Origin: Agromyces italicus DSM 16388
GTDB taxonomy: Bacteria > Actinomycetota > Actinomycetes > Actinomycetales > Microbacteriaceae
Reading direction: 5' to 3'
Assembly (NCBI RefSeq): GCF_000421545.1
Contig: NZ_ATXF01000004.1
Location: 1 to 64,000, forward strand
Length of the DNA stretch: 64,000 bases
Shown: one piece after another, positions 1-8,403 of the stretch
Layout of the letters: every line of letters starts with the position of its first letter
Numbering within the stretch: position 1 is the stretch's first letter
Position numbers and translations under genes: made by a program
The notes under the pieces: model-generated
Database searches by the model: none
What the model was told of the DNA's origin: nothing
Seen by the model: the letters and a program-made list of their open reading frames with translations, nothing else

Positions 1-234
1 CTCGAGCCAGGTGTCTTCATCGCGGATGCCCAAGTACACCGCGCCAACAGCCGACCCGTCCTGTTCGAGAATGAAGACGTCGTGATCATCGACGAGCGGG
101 CGGAAGAACTCCTGCTGCTGCACCACGATCCACGGACCATAGGCCGCTTCAACCAATTCCTTGTGAGCATCCTCGTGGAGCTGGAACAGCCACCCCTCAT
201 CCGTGACCGTAGCCATCCGGGTAGTAATCGTCAT
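1..234 (-). CDS. GNAT-family N-acetyltransferase, N-terminal part (cut by window edge)
   Basis: The minus strand from 234 to the window edge is open for 78 codons. The N-terminus MTITTRMATVTDEGWLFQLH has the typical GNAT opening (short beta strand, then an xATxxDxxxLxxLH-like helix). It is followed by a VEAAYGPW helix and a strand pair ending in VGAVYLGIRDED. The acetyl-CoA-binding half lies outside the window. The start at 234 is preferred over the internal ATG at 216 because it restores the first GNAT strand; neither has a clear Shine-Dalgarno (SD) sequence. It is transcribed divergently from the FAH-family gene. The acetyl acceptor cannot be inferred. Confidence 0.6.
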   Translation of the reverse strand, partial: MTITTRMATVTDEGWLFQLHEDAHKELVEAAYGPWIVVQQQEFFRPLVDDHDVFILEQDGSAVGAVYLGIRDEDTWLE

Positions 235-250
235 CCACGTATTCTGCCGC

Positions 251-288
251 GCCCAAACCTGTTGTCGTGACCACGCTTGGGTTTGGGC
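251..288. repeat. Inverted repeat between divergent genes
   Basis: GCCCAAACC (251-259) and GGTTTGGGC (280-288) are perfect 9-bp arms around a 20-nt spacer. They lie in the intergenic space between the GNAT gene and the FAH-family gene, upstream of the candidate -10 box TAGGCT (325-330). It could be an operator or a hairpin; there is no T-tract, so a terminator role is unlikely. Confidence 0.4.
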
Positions 289-337
289 CAGTGGACTTGA
301 CGAAAGACATAGGGGCACCCCCGATAGGCTTGATCGC

Positions 338-1126
338 ATGAAGATCGCGCGGTTCAGCCATGGCCGGAGCCAACAAGACCTGACCATCTCGTTCGGCATC
401 CTCGACGAAGAGGAGCACGAGCTGGTCGTGCTGAAGGCCGATCCGATGTTCGCGGGCTACGAGCCGACGGGCGAGCGGGTGCCGCTCGCCGGGGCGAAGC
501 TGCTCGCGCCGGTGATCCCGCGGTCGAAGGTCGTCGCGGTCGGCAAGAACTACCACGACCATGCCGCCGAGATTGGCGGCGAGGCCCCGGCAGAGCCGCT
601 GCTGTTCCTGAAGCCGAACACGAGCGTGATCGGCCCCGACGACGCGATCGTGCTGCCGCCGCAGAGCGAGCGGGTCGAGCACGAGGGCGAGCTCGCCGTC
701 GTGATCGGCCGCATCGCGAAGAACGTGAGCGAGGCCGATGCCGAGCAGGTGATCTTCGGCTACACGATCGCCAACGACGTCACCGCGCGCGACCTGCAGC
801 AGCGCGACGGCCAGTGGACCCGTGCGAAGGGCTTCGACTCGTTCTGCCCGCTCGGGCCGGTCATCTCGACCGACGTCGACTTCGAGAACGGCACCATCGA
901 GACGAGCGTCAACGGCGTGCGCAAGCAGGAGGGGCGCCTCGCCGACCTCGTGCACTCGGTGCCCGCGATCATCGCCTACGCGTCGAGCGTGTTCACCCTG
1001 CTCCCCGGCGACGTCATCCTCACGGGCACCCCGGCCGGCGTCGGCCCGATCGTCGACGGCGACACGGTCGAGGTCACGATCTCGGGCCTCGGGGTGCTCT
1101 CGAACCCGGTGCGTTCGGCAGGGTAG
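338..1126 (+). CDS. Fumarylacetoacetate hydrolase (FAH) family protein
   Basis: A 262-aa protein of the FAH superfamily, whose members are metal-dependent C-C hydrolases, decarboxylases or isomerases of 2-oxo acids such as those from aromatic catabolism. The FAH core begins near residue 64 (VVAVGKNYHDHAAE). The acidic metal-binding pair E116/E118 (VEHEGELAVVIG) and the Asp of ANDVTARDLQ (about D147) are present, and the terminal TGTPAGVG loop is typical of the family. The ATG lies 7 nt after a TAGGCT box, so the mRNA is probably leaderless. The globin gene follows within about 10 nt, suggesting one transcript. The substrate is unknown; 2-hydroxyhepta-2,4-diene-1,7-dioate isomerase or acylpyruvase are generic possibilities. 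Confidence 0.85.
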   Translation: MKIARFSHGRSQQDLTISFGILDEEEHELVVLKADPMFAGYEPTGERVPLAGAKLLAPVIPRSKVVAVGKNYHDHAAEIGGEAPAEPLLFLKPNTSVIGPDDAIVLPPQSERVEHEGELAVVIGRIAKNVSEADAEQVIFGYTIANDVTARDLQQRDGQWTRAKGFDSFCPLGPVISTDVDFENGTIETSVNGVRKQEGRLADLVHSVPAIIAYASSVFTLLPGDVILTGTPAGVGPIVDGDTVEVTISGLGVLSNPVRSAG

Positions 1127-1134
1127 TGGTCGGT

Positions 1135-1692
1135 GTGGGCGAGCAGGGCTCAGTGCACGGTCCGGATGCCACCGGCGCCGCCGCCGACCCCCTGGCGATC
1201 GAGCCCGCGCCCGGCGCCGGGCACCACGACCTCCGCGGTCGCGACGACCTCGCCGCGCTCATCGAGGCGTTCTACCTGCGGGCGTTCGCCGACCCCTTCA
1301 TCGGGCCCATCTTCACCGACGTCGCGAAGATGGACCTCGCCCACCACCTGCCGATCATGTGCGACTTCTGGGAGTCGGTGCTCTTCGACGCCGGTACCTA
1401 CCGCCGCAACGCGCTCGGGCTTCATGTCGCGCTCGACGCGAACCACCCGCTGACCGAGGCGCACTTCGAGCGTTGGCTCGTGCTCTGGCGGCAGACCGTC
1501 GACGACGGGTTCACGGGCGACGTCGCCGACCGCGCGAAGGTGCAGGGCGAGCGCATCGCCGCGTCGATCCGTCGACGGCTCGCCGGCGGCACCGGGTCGG
1601 CCTACGAGACGATCACGACGCGCGAGCGGCTCGAGGAGGGCGGCACGATCGACGGGCCGCGCAGCGACGGCACGACCGGCGGAGAGGGCTGA
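1135..1692 (+). CDS. Group III truncated hemoglobin-like protein
   Basis: This encodes about 185 aa. Residues about 35-150 carry group III truncated-globin features: a FYLRAFADPFIGPIFTDV helix pair, HHLPIMCDFWESVLF, a proximal-His region (GLHVAL) and FERWLVLWRQTVDD followed by an amphipathic C-terminal helix. Such haem proteins bind O2 or NO; their physiological roles are diverse. The GTG start is uncertain: 1126 (overlapping the upstream stop), 1135 or 1153 are all possible. 1135 was chosen for its spacing to an AGGG at 1120-1123. It lies in an operon-like arrangement with the FAH-family gene. The C-terminal 40 residues are low-complexity Gly/Arg/Glu. Confidence 0.78.
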   Translation: MGEQGSVHGPDATGAAADPLAIEPAPGAGHHDLRGRDDLAALIEAFYLRAFADPFIGPIFTDVAKMDLAHHLPIMCDFWESVLFDAGTYRRNALGLHVALDANHPLTEAHFERWLVLWRQTVDDGFTGDVADRAKVQGERIAASIRRRLAGGTGSAYETITTRERLEEGGTIDGPRSDGTTGGEG

Positions 1693-1797
1693 ACCGGCCG
1701 GCAGCCCGAGCGGGGCGTCCGGCCTGGCATGGTCGGCGTGACGAACGCCCGGCACCGACGGCTGGTCTGAGGACAGCGGCGCCTGCACGCCCGCGGC

Positions 1798-2856
1798 TCA
1801 GCGCCGCAGGCTGAGGTGCGCGGCGCTGCCGGTCACGGCATCGGCCGCGCGCGAGACATCCTCGTCGTCGTTCCAGAGGTGGAACGCGACGCGTGCCCGA
1901 CCCGCCCGCCCCGACGCGACGAGCCCCGCGGCCGTCAGCGCCGCGAGGTCGCAGCCGGACTCGTCGGGCCAGGTGACGATCGCCGAGTCGGAGGCGTCGA
2001 GTCCGATCCGCTCGCGGAACGCGTTCGCCAGCCCCACGTCGTGCTGCTGCACCGAAGCCAGGTCGAGCGAGGCGGCGAAGCCGAGCGCGGCGTCGGCGCC
2101 GGCCCACGCGTGCCACGCGGGGGAGACCTCGAAGCGACGGGCGCCGTCGGCGAGGTGCAGTTCGGGTCCGTAGCACGACGCCCAGGGGTCGTCGCCCGAG
2201 TACCAGCCGGCGGTGTGCGGGGTGAACGACTCGACGGCCCGGTCGGAGATCGCGGCGAAGGCCGCCCCGCGGGGGGCGCCGAGCCACTTGTAGGCGTGGC
2301 AGACGACGAGGTCGCCGGTGACGTGGTCGGTCGGCATCCAGCCGGTCGCCTGGGTGGTATCGACGAGCGTCAGCGCGCCGTCGTCGCGGGCGGCGGCGGT
2401 GATGGATGCCTCGTCGGCGACCTCGCCGGTCGCCGACTGCACGAGCGAGTACGAGACGAGCCAGGTCGACGGGGTGACGGCGTCGGCGAGGGCGTCGAGC
2501 GGCACGTGGCGCACGTCGAGGTCGCCCCGCGCGAGGAAGGGCGCCACGACCGACGAGAAGTCGCCGTCGACGCACAGGATCTCTGCGCCGGCCGGGGCCG
2601 CGGCGGCCGCGAGCCCCGCGAACACCGAGACCTGCGAGCCGGTCGCGATGCGCTCGGGGGAGGTACCGAGCAGGCTCGCGGCGTGCCCGCGGGCGCGCTC
2701 GAGGGCGGCCGAGTAGTCGGCGGCGGTGGCCGCACCGAGCGACCAGCGCTCGAGGTCGCGGCGCACGGCGTCGCGGGTGACGTCGGCGGGCAGGCCGAGG
2801 GTGCAGGCGGCGAGGTAGCCGCGGCCTGCGGCGAAACGGTCTCGGAGGTGGTGCAT
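1798..2856 (-). CDS. Class V aminotransferase-like PLP enzyme
   Basis: A 352-aa fold-type I PLP enzyme of the cysteine desulfurase/kynureninase/isopenicillin-N epimerase-like group. It has the cofactor-contact Asp in LTLVDTTQATG (D166) and the Schiff-base lysine in HAYKWLGAPRG (K190). No cysteine-containing active loop typical of SufS/IscS is seen, so desulfurase activity is doubtful. GGAGG precedes the ATG with only 1 nt spacing. It is divergent from the LysR gene with a shared operator-like palindrome, which suggests that the LysR regulator controls it. The substrate is unknown. Confidence 0.8.
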   Translation of the reverse strand: MHHLRDRFAAGRGYLAACTLGLPADVTRDAVRRDLERWSLGAATAADYSAALERARGHAASLLGTSPERIATGSQVSVFAGLAAAAAPAGAEILCVDGDFSSVVAPFLARGDLDVRHVPLDALADAVTPSTWLVSYSLVQSATGEVADEASITAAARDDGALTLVDTTQATGWMPTDHVTGDLVVCHAYKWLGAPRGAAFAAISDRAVESFTPHTAGWYSGDDPWASCYGPELHLADGARRFEVSPAWHAWAGADAALGFAASLDLASVQQHDVGLANAFRERIGLDASDSAIVTWPDESGCDLAALTAAGLVASGRAGRARVAFHLWNDDEDVSRAADAVTGSAAHLSLRR

Positions 2857-2912
2857 GCCTCCAGCGTCACCCGAGTCGACTCATTCGACAAGAGCCAGTG
2901 TTCGATGACTTA

Positions 2913-2929
2913 CATAAGCCGTGCTTATG
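2913..2929. promoter_or_regulatory. Operator-like palindrome between aminotransferase and LysR genes
   Basis: CATAAGC-CGT-GCTTATG is a perfect 7-3-7 palindrome. It overlaps the LysR gene's probable -10 box TATGAT (2926-2931). The LysR start codon follows 6 nt later, implying a leaderless transcript. Position and symmetry fit an autoregulatory LysR site that also controls the divergent aminotransferase. This is inference; no binding motif is known for this regulator. Confidence 0.55.
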
Positions 2930-2937
2930 ATATCGAC

Positions 2938-3900
2938 ATGTCGGATGCCTCGATCGAAGCCCTCGCCACCGCACTCGACCTGCAGACGGTGCGGGTCGTG
3001 CGCCGCATCGCCGAGCACGGCTCGCTCACCGCCGCCGCCTCTTCGCTCGGCTACAGCCAGCCCGCGGTGAGCCAGCAGCTCCGCCGCTTCGAGGATCGCA
3101 CGGGCATCGCCCTCGTCGAACGCGTCGGCCGCGGCATCCGGCTCACCGAATCGGGGCGCGTGCTCGCCCGTCATGCGAACGCCGTCGCCACCGCCCTCGA
3201 GGCGGCCGCCGGCGAACTCGCCGAACTCCGGGGGCTCCGCGCGGGGCGGGTGCGCCTCGTCGCCTTCCCGTCGGCGTCGGCGACCCTCGTGCCCCGGCTC
3301 ATCGCCGCGCTCGCGGCGGAGCATCCGGGCGTCACCGTCACCTATGTCGAGGCAGAGCCGCCCGAGGCGGTCGCGGCCGTGCGCGCCGACCGCGCCGACG
3401 TCGCGATCACCTTCAGTTACCCGGGCGACCGCGACGACCCGCACCGCGCGAGCGCGCGCGGGCTCGACGTGCGCGGCTACGGCGAGGAGCCGATGCGGCT
3501 CGTGCTCCCGGCGGGGCATCCGGCCGCGGCATCCGACCGTATCGAACTGGCCGACCTCGGCGACGAGGCCTGGATCGCCGGCTGCCCGCGCTGCCGCGGG
3601 CACCTGCTCGAGCTCGCGGATGCCGCGGGCTTCACGCCGCGCATCGCCTTCGAGACCGACAACTTCGTGGCCGTCGAGGGCATGGTCGCGCAGGGCCTCG
3701 GGGTGGCGTTGCTGCCGGCGCTCGCGCTCGCGGCCTCGCCGAGGCATCCCGACGTCGTCGCCCGGCCGACCGCGCGGGCCGACGTGCGCTCCCTGCACCT
3801 CGTGACCGCGCAGGGCGCGGGGAGGGTGCCCGCCGTCGCGGCCACCCTGGCAGCGCTCGATGGCCTCGCCGGCGCGCGGTCCGCGCGCGCCGCTCGGTAG
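2938..3900 (+). CDS. LysR-family transcriptional regulator
   Basis: A 320-aa protein. An N-terminal winged HTH (residues about 10-70) contains the characteristic LysR segment [20 protein letters not shown] and RLTESGRVL. From about residue 95 there is a periplasmic-binding-like effector domain ([20 protein letters not shown] and [13 protein letters not shown]). The length is typical for LysR. It is divergent from the aminotransferase and shares its promoter region. The gene ends at the TAG that forms part of the next gene's candidate -10 box. The effector is unknown. Confidence 0.9.
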   Translation: MSDASIEALATALDLQTVRVVRRIAEHGSLTAAASSLGYSQPAVSQQLRRFEDRTGIALVERVGRGIRLTESGRVLARHANAVATALEAAAGELAELRGLRAGRVRLVAFPSASATLVPRLIAALAAEHPGVTVTYVEAEPPEAVAAVRADRADVAITFSYPGDRDDPHRASARGLDVRGYGEEPMRLVLPAGHPAAASDRIELADLGDEAWIAGCPRCRGHLLELADAAGFTPRIAFETDNFVAVEGMVAQGLGVALLPALALAASPRHPDVVARPTARADVRSLHLVTAQGAGRVPAVAATLAALDGLAGARSARAAR

Positions 3901-3910
3901 CATTGAGGCG

Positions 3911-5425
3911 ATGTCCGAGTCAGCTCACCCCGTCACCCAGGCCACCGGCAGCGATGTCCGTGTGCGCTTCTGCCCCTCACCGACCGGCACGCCGCACGTC
4001 GGCCTCGTGCGCACCGCCCTGTTCAACTGGGCCTACGCGCGCCACACCGGCGGCACCTTCGTGTTCCGCATCGAAGACACCGACGCCGCCCGCGACAGCG
4101 AAGAGAGCTACGAGCAGATCCTCGACGCGCTCACCTGGCTCGGCCTCGACTGGGACGAGGGCGTCGGCATCGGCGGCCCCCACGAGCCGTACCGGCAGTC
4201 GCAGCGCGCCGACCTCTACGCCGAAGTCATCGAGAAGCTGAAGGCCTCGGGCCACGTCTACGAGAGCTACTCGACCGCGGAGGAGATCGACGCGCGCAAC
4301 GAGGCCGCCGGCCGGCCCAAGCAGCTCGGCTACGACAACTTCGACCGCACGCTGACCGAGGAGCAGAAGGCGCTGTTCCGCGCAGAGGGGCGCGAGCCCG
4401 CGCTGCGTCTGCGGGTGCCCGAGGTCGACCTCGGCTTCGACGACCTCGTGCGCGGCGAGATCACCTTCCCCGTCGGCAACACCATCGACTTCGTCGTCGT
4501 GCGCCCGAACGGCGCCCCGCTCTACACGCTCGTGAACCCCGTCGATGACGCGCTCATGGGCATCACGCACGTGCTGCGCGGCGAAGACCTGCTCTCGTCG
4601 ACGCCGCGCCAGATCGCGCTGTACCACGCGCTCATCGACATCGGCGTGACCACCTTCGTGCCGCGCTTCGGCCACCTGCCGTACGTCATGGGCGAGGGCA
4701 ACAAGAAGCTCTCGAAGCGCGACCCCGAGTCGAACCTGTTCCACCACCGCGATCGCGGCTTCATCCCCGAGGGGCTGCTCAACTACCTCGCGCTCCTCGG
4801 CTGGGGCTTCTCGGCCGACCGCGACGTGTTCAGCCGCGACGAGCTCATCGCCGCGTTCGACGTCGAGAACGTCAACCCGAACCCGGCGCGCTTCGACCTG
4901 AAGAAGGCCGAGTCGATCAACGGCGACCACCTCCGCCGGCTCGACGTCGCCGACTTCGCGGCCCGCACCGTGCCGTATCTGCAGGCCGCGGGCGCCGTCT
5001 CGACGCCGATCACTCCAGGGGAAGAGGCGATCCTCGCCGAGGCCGCACCCCTCGTGCAGGAGCGCATCAACCTGCTCGGCGAGGCGCCCGGCATGCTCGG
5101 CTTCCTGTTCACCGACGCCGACTCGCTCGAGTACGACGAGGCTGCCGTCGGCGCGCTGCCGGCCGACACGGCCGCGGTGCTCGCCGCCGCCCGCAACGCG
5201 CTCGACGCGCTGCCGGCCTCGGCCTGGGGCACCGCCGAGATCGAGGAGGCGCTTCGCGCCGCACTCATCGACGGCCTCGGCCTCAAGCCCCGCGTAGCCT
5301 TCGGCCCCGTGCGCACCGCCGTCTCGGGCCGCCGCGTGTCGCCGCCGCTGTTCGAGTCGATGCAGATCCTCGGCAAGGTCGACTCGCTCGCGCGCGTCGA
5401 CCGGCTCGCCGCCCTCATCGGCTGA
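3911..5425 (+). CDS. gltX: Glutamyl-tRNA synthetase
   Basis: A 504-aa class I aminoacyl-tRNA synthetase that charges tRNA-Glu in the cytoplasm; in actinobacteria it usually also mischarges tRNA-Gln for GatCAB transamidation. The HIGH-equivalent motif lies in [11 protein letters not shown] (residues 21-31) and the KMSKS-equivalent KKLSKR at 265-270. The [15 protein letters not shown] and [20 protein letters not shown] segments are diagnostic. The start at 3911 lies 7 nt after TAGCAT (3898-3903), a leaderless-type -10 box overlapping the stop codon of the LysR gene. A tRNA-Gln gene lies just downstream. Confidence 0.97.
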   Translation: MSESAHPVTQATGSDVRVRFCPSPTGTPHVGLVRTALFNWAYARHTGGTFVFRIEDTDAARDSEESYEQILDALTWLGLDWDEGVGIGGPHEPYRQSQRADLYAEVIEKLKASGHVYESYSTAEEIDARNEAAGRPKQLGYDNFDRTLTEEQKALFRAEGREPALRLRVPEVDLGFDDLVRGEITFPVGNTIDFVVVRPNGAPLYTLVNPVDDALMGITHVLRGEDLLSSTPRQIALYHALIDIGVTTFVPRFGHLPYVMGEGNKKLSKRDPESNLFHHRDRGFIPEGLLNYLALLGWGFSADRDVFSRDELIAAFDVENVNPNPARFDLKKAESINGDHLRRLDVADFAARTVPYLQAAGAVSTPITPGEEAILAEAAPLVQERINLLGEAPGMLGFLFTDADSLEYDEAAVGALPADTAAVLAAARNALDALPASAWGTAEIEEALRAALIDGLGLKPRVAFGPVRTAVSGRRVSPPLFESMQILGKVDSLARVDRLAALIG

Positions 5426-5439
5426 CCCCGCGCCCATCG

Positions 5440-5513
5440 CGTTTCGGGGGTGCTTTTCCGCAACTTCGGCCGCCTCCTCGGCGCCGATCTTGCGGAAGAG
5501 CACCCCCGAAACG
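5440..5513. repeat. Long inverted repeat downstream of gltX
   Basis: Two 24-nt arms (5440-5463 and 5490-5513) are reverse complements with a single T/C difference, around a 26-nt spacer. The arms contain the core TTTCGGGGGTGCT. It has no T-tract, so it is more like a REP/palindromic repeat unit or a cruciform than a standard intrinsic terminator. It may still end gltX transcription. Confidence 0.6.
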
Positions 5514-5569
5514 TCGCTCGGTCGGCTGAGGCACGGCTCGCTCAGTTTGGCTGGCGCGACCGGGTAGGC

Positions 5570-5575
5570 TACAGT
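5570..5575 (+). promoter_or_regulatory. Candidate -10 box for tRNA-Gln
   Basis: TACAGT at 5570-5575 follows TTTGGC (5546-5551) with an 18-nt spacer, about 35 nt before the mature tRNA. This is a weak match to a housekeeping promoter and is inferred from position. Confidence 0.3.
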
Positions 5576-5609
5576 TGACTCTCGGCGCGGAACTCCGGTT
5601 TCGGGCCAT

Positions 5610-5681
5610 TGGGGTATGGTGTAATTGGCAACACGGCGGTTTCTGGTACCGTTGTTCTTGGTTCGAGTCCAGGTACCCCAG
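5610..5681 (+). tRNA. tRNA-Gln (anticodon CTG)
   Basis: A 72-nt cloverleaf. The acceptor TGGGGTA (5610-5616) pairs with TACCCCA, and the D arm is GTG...CAC. The anticodon stem GCGGT/ACCGT encloses loop TTCTGGT with anticodon CTG at 5643-5645. The T arm is CTTGG-TTCGAGT-CCAGG and the discriminator is G. CCA is not encoded. An intrinsic terminator follows. Confidence 0.95.
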
Positions 5682-5690
5682 CTGTGAGAA

Positions 5691-5713
5691 ACCCCCGGTT
5701 CGCCGGGGGTTTT
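5691..5713 (+). terminator. Rho-independent terminator of tRNA-Gln
   Basis: ACCCCCGG (5691-5698), loop TTCG, CCGGGGGT (5703-5710), followed by a short T-run. It is a strong 8-bp GC hairpin 10 nt after the tRNA. From about 5714 to the SH3-like gene at 5922, I see no further feature. Confidence 0.85.
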
Positions 5714-5921
5714 CGTGTTTCTCGGGCGCGGGCGCGCACCCCCGGCCGGCAGCATCTCCGTCCACCGTGCCAGCCGTGGCCCGCTGATCGAAGAGCGTCG
5801 CGTCGACGATCAGCCCGATCGAGATCGACGGCGCGAGCCCTCCTCGTTCCGAGGCGGTCGTCATTCGCTCGTCGAGGGCTCGGGCTGGGCCGGCCCCGCC
5901 CGGTTCGTGCATGATGGTTCG

Positions 5922-6260
5922 ATGCTCCATATGGTGATCGAAGGTCACGAAGCTCCCGCGCGAGCGCCGTTGTCGATCGCGCCGGGGGAGGTCGTCGAGG
6001 TCGGCGAATGGGACACCGAATGGCCCGCATTCGTGTTCGTGACGTCGGCGGGAGGGTCTGGCTGGGTGCCCGGCAGGTATCTCTCGATCGAGGGGGAGAC
6101 CGGGACGGTGAGAACGGCGTACGACACCACCGAGCTCACGGTGCCCAGGGGTGCTGTGGTCGACGTCGTCCGAGACGACGTCGAGAGCGGCTGGGGCTGG
6201 TGCCGGGCAGGCGACGGGCGTGAAGGTTGGATTCCGTACCGGGCACTCGCGGCCGTCTGA
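5922..6260 (+). CDS. Small tandem SH3-like domain protein
   Basis: A 112-aa protein with two consecutive bacterial SH3-like units. Unit one spans residues about 13-50, with VVEVGEWDTEWPAFVFV and GSGWVPGRYL. Unit two spans about 52-110, with TVPRGAVVDVVRDD and EGWIPYRAL. The paired 'GW(V/I)P..YL' endings are typical. There is no signal peptide or membrane segment, so it is probably cytoplasmic and protein-binding. ATG at 5922 or 5931 are both possible; neither has a convincing SD. No operon partner. The function is not known. Confidence 0.6.
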   Translation: MLHMVIEGHEAPARAPLSIAPGEVVEVGEWDTEWPAFVFVTSAGGSGWVPGRYLSIEGETGTVRTAYDTTELTVPRGAVVDVVRDDVESGWGWCRAGDGREGWIPYRALAAV

Positions 6261-6337
6261 ACCGAACGGCAGCGTCGCCGGGACGCCGCCCTGCTGACGT
6301 CTCGTCGTCTCCGGCTCGGGTGCGCCCGCACCGAGAG

Positions 6338-6388
6338 TTGCACAAGAAGGGTTGCACAAATTTCCTTGTGCATTTATCGTGGTGCACA
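6338..6388. promoter_or_regulatory. ArsR-type operator cluster
   Basis: TTGCACAA occurs at 6338-6345 and again at 6352-6359. The second copy forms an inverted pair with TTGTGCA (6366-6372): TGCACAA-N6-TTGTGCA. A related GGTGCACA lies at 6381-6388, overlapping the start codon. Repeated half-sites directly upstream of an ArsR-type regulator suggest autorepression. This is inferred from symmetry and position. Confidence 0.5.
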
Positions 6389-6957
6389 TGGCGACGACAC
6401 CCGACTCCGACGGCATCCTCGATATCACCGATGCCGACGTCCTGAAGGCGTTCACGCATCCGCTGCGCAACCGCCTCTACGACCTCCTCGCCGTCGATGG
6501 TCCGGCGACGGTCTCGATGCTCGCAGAACGCGCCGGTGCCGCGATCGGCAGCGTGAGCCACCACCTCGGCATCCTGGCCAGGGCCGGGCTCGTCGTCGAG
6601 GCGCCCGAGCTCGCCCGTGACGCCCGCGAGCACTGGTGGCAGCGGGCGCAGCGCGGCATCAGATGGTCGTCGTCGCGCCTCGCCGACCCGGCGGCACGCA
6701 CGATCGCCGATTCGCTCGAGGCGCAGATGCTCCAGGAGCAGCACGACCGGGCCCGGCGGTGGCTCACCGAGCGCGAAGCGCGTCCCGAGTGGGCCGAGGT
6801 CGCCTTCGCGCACCAGTCGCGCCTCTGGCTCAGCCCCGCCGAGCTCGCCGAGCTCGACGAGGCGATCGTCGCGCTGGTCCGCTCGTACTCCGGCCGCGAC
6901 CACGACGGGCGAGAGGCGGTGCTCCTGTGGGCGCGCGCGTTCCCGAACCGGCCGTGA
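6388..6957 (+). CDS. ArsR-type winged-HTH transcriptional regulator
   Basis: A 189-aa protein. Residues about 10-90 form a winged HTH of the ArsR type (LKAFTHPLRNRLYDLLAVDG, then MLAERAGAAIGSVSHHLGIL, then a wing with LVVEAPELARD). The long C-terminal part is helical and lacks an obvious Cys metal site, so a metal sensor is unlikely. ATG 6388 was chosen over 6352 because the latter lies inside the operator repeats. Its stop overlaps the GTG of the downstream MFS gene (GTGA), so the two are translationally coupled and the exporter is the probable target. Confidence 0.85.
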   Translation: MATTPDSDGILDITDADVLKAFTHPLRNRLYDLLAVDGPATVSMLAERAGAAIGSVSHHLGILARAGLVVEAPELARDAREHWWQRAQRGIRWSSSRLADPAARTIADSLEAQMLQEQHDRARRWLTEREARPEWAEVAFAHQSRLWLSPAELAELDEAIVALVRSYSGRDHDGREAVLLWARAFPNRP

Positions 6958-8318
6958 GCGTCGAGCAGGCTGGGCCCGTCGAAAGCCCCACACGCATCGA
7001 GGGCGCTTCGAGCGCGGATGCCGCGGGGTCGAACCCGCGCGCAGTCGAGGCGCCTGCTCGGGGCTCCCGCGCGCGCGGCGGCCTGCGTCGCAACCGCGAC
7101 TTCCTGCTGCTCTGGGCGGGGGAGGCGGCCTCGGTGACCGGCGCCGGCATGACCAGCGTGCTGCTGCCGCTCGTCGCCGTGGATCTCCTCGACGCCTCGG
7201 CGACCTGGATAGGGGTCATCGCGGCGGCCACCTGGCTGCCGTGGCTCGTCGTGGGGCTGCCGATCGGTGCGTGGGTCGACGGTCGTTCGCCGCGCGCCGT
7301 GATGATCGGTGCGAACGCGGTCTCGATGGCGGCGTACGTCTCGGTACCCGTCGCGGCGCTCGTCGGGGTGCTGAGCCTCTGGCAGCTTGTGGTCGTCGCG
7401 CTCGTCGTCGGCACCGGCACGATCGCGTTCAGGTCGGCGTACACGAAGCTGCTGGTGCGCGTCGTTCCGGAGCGCGACCGGCCGGTCGCCAACAGCCTGC
7501 TCTTCGGCACCGAGAATGCCGCCAACACGGTGGGGCCTGGGCTCGGCGGCCTCGTCGGCCAGCTCGTCGGCCCGGTGAAGGGCATGCTCGGCGAGGCGCT
7601 GGGGCTCGCGGTCTCGCTCGTCTGCCTCGTGCTGATGCGGCCGCACCCCGCGGCATCGACGCCGCGACGCGAGCCGCTTCGGGCTTCGGTGCGCTCGGGT
7701 CTCCGGCTCGTCTTCGGCGACCGGCGACTGCGGTTCTTCGCCCTCCAGGGGGCGTTCGCGAACTTCGGGCTCATCGGTCAGCAGGCCGTCCTCGTGCTGT
7801 GGCTGAGTCGCGAACTGCAGCTCGACTCCGCGGTGATCGGCCTCGTCTTCGCCGTCTCCTCGGTCGGCGGCATCGTCGGTGCGCTGGCCGCGCCCGCGCT
7901 CGGGCGTATCCTCGGCGACGCCCGGGGCGTCAGCATCACACTGACCGTCGCGGGGCTCATGCTGCCCCTGCTCGCCTTCGCGCAGCCCGGCCCGGTGCTC
8001 TGGATCGTGGTCGCGGCGAACGCCGTGGCCGTCGCGGGCATCGTCGCCGCGAACGTGCTGCGGCGCACCTGGGTGCAGTCGTACGTGCCCGAGCACATGC
8101 TCGCGCGCCAGAGCACGAGCGCGCAGCTCGTGAACTTCGCGGGCATGCCCGTCGCCGGCGTGCTGGCGGGGGTGCTCGCCGAGCAGTGGGGGCCGGCGCC
8201 GGTGATCTTCGTCATGGGCGTCGTGGCGCTCGTCGCGAACGCGGCCTCCTGGCTCCAGCCCTGGCTCCGTCGGCGCGACCTGCCCCGCGGCACGGCCGCG
8301 GTGGCGGAGGCGCGTTGA
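6954..8318 (+). CDS. MFS transporter (drug-efflux type)
   Basis: A 454-aa polytopic membrane protein with about 12 hydrophobic helices after a 40-residue Arg-rich cytoplasmic N-terminus. The opening LRRNRDFLLLWAGEAASVTG and the GAWVDGRSPRAVMI loop after TM2 are typical of the enterobactin exporter/macrolide-efflux (EntS/MefA-like) MFS group. The GTG start overlaps the stop of the ArsR-type regulator. The substrate is unknown; regulation by the upstream repressor is likely. Confidence 0.88.
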   Translation: MSVEQAGPVESPTRIEGASSADAAGSNPRAVEAPARGSRARGGLRRNRDFLLLWAGEAASVTGAGMTSVLLPLVAVDLLDASATWIGVIAAATWLPWLVVGLPIGAWVDGRSPRAVMIGANAVSMAAYVSVPVAALVGVLSLWQLVVVALVVGTGTIAFRSAYTKLLVRVVPERDRPVANSLLFGTENAANTVGPGLGGLVGQLVGPVKGMLGEALGLAVSLVCLVLMRPHPAASTPRREPLRASVRSGLRLVFGDRRLRFFALQGAFANFGLIGQQAVLVLWLSRELQLDSAVIGLVFAVSSVGGIVGALAAPALGRILGDARGVSITLTVAGLMLPLLAFAQPGPVLWIVVAANAVAVAGIVAANVLRRTWVQSYVPEHMLARQSTSAQLVNFAGMPVAGVLAGVLAEQWGPAPVIFVMGVVALVANAASWLQPWLRRRDLPRGTAAVAEAR

Positions 8319-8336
8319 GCGGCTTCCGTCCAATGC

Positions 8337-8365
8337 TTGACGTACTACGCCACACATAGTATGTT
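8337..8365 (+). promoter_or_regulatory. Promoter and operator of the PadR operon
   Basis: TTGACG (8337-8342) and TATGTT (8360-8365) are separated by 17 nt. Between them lies an inverted repeat, TACTA (8343-8347) and TAGTA (8357-8361), of the AT-rich type used by PadR regulators. Binding there would block RNA polymerase, which suggests autoregulation. Confidence 0.55.
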
Positions 8366-8403
8366 CGGGGGTGTATCACCCGTAGCACCGAATGGAGGTC
8401 ATG

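Noticed and set aside
5440..5513. Mobile element end or attachment site
   Set aside because: Although close to a tRNA gene, there is no integrase, no direct repeat of the tRNA 3' end and no change in gene style around it.
3977..5755. 592-codon minus-strand open frame antisense to gltX
   Set aside because: Shadow of gltX in high-GC DNA: Glu/Val/Arg-biased composition, no domain, while the plus strand encodes an unmistakable aminoacyl-tRNA synthetase.
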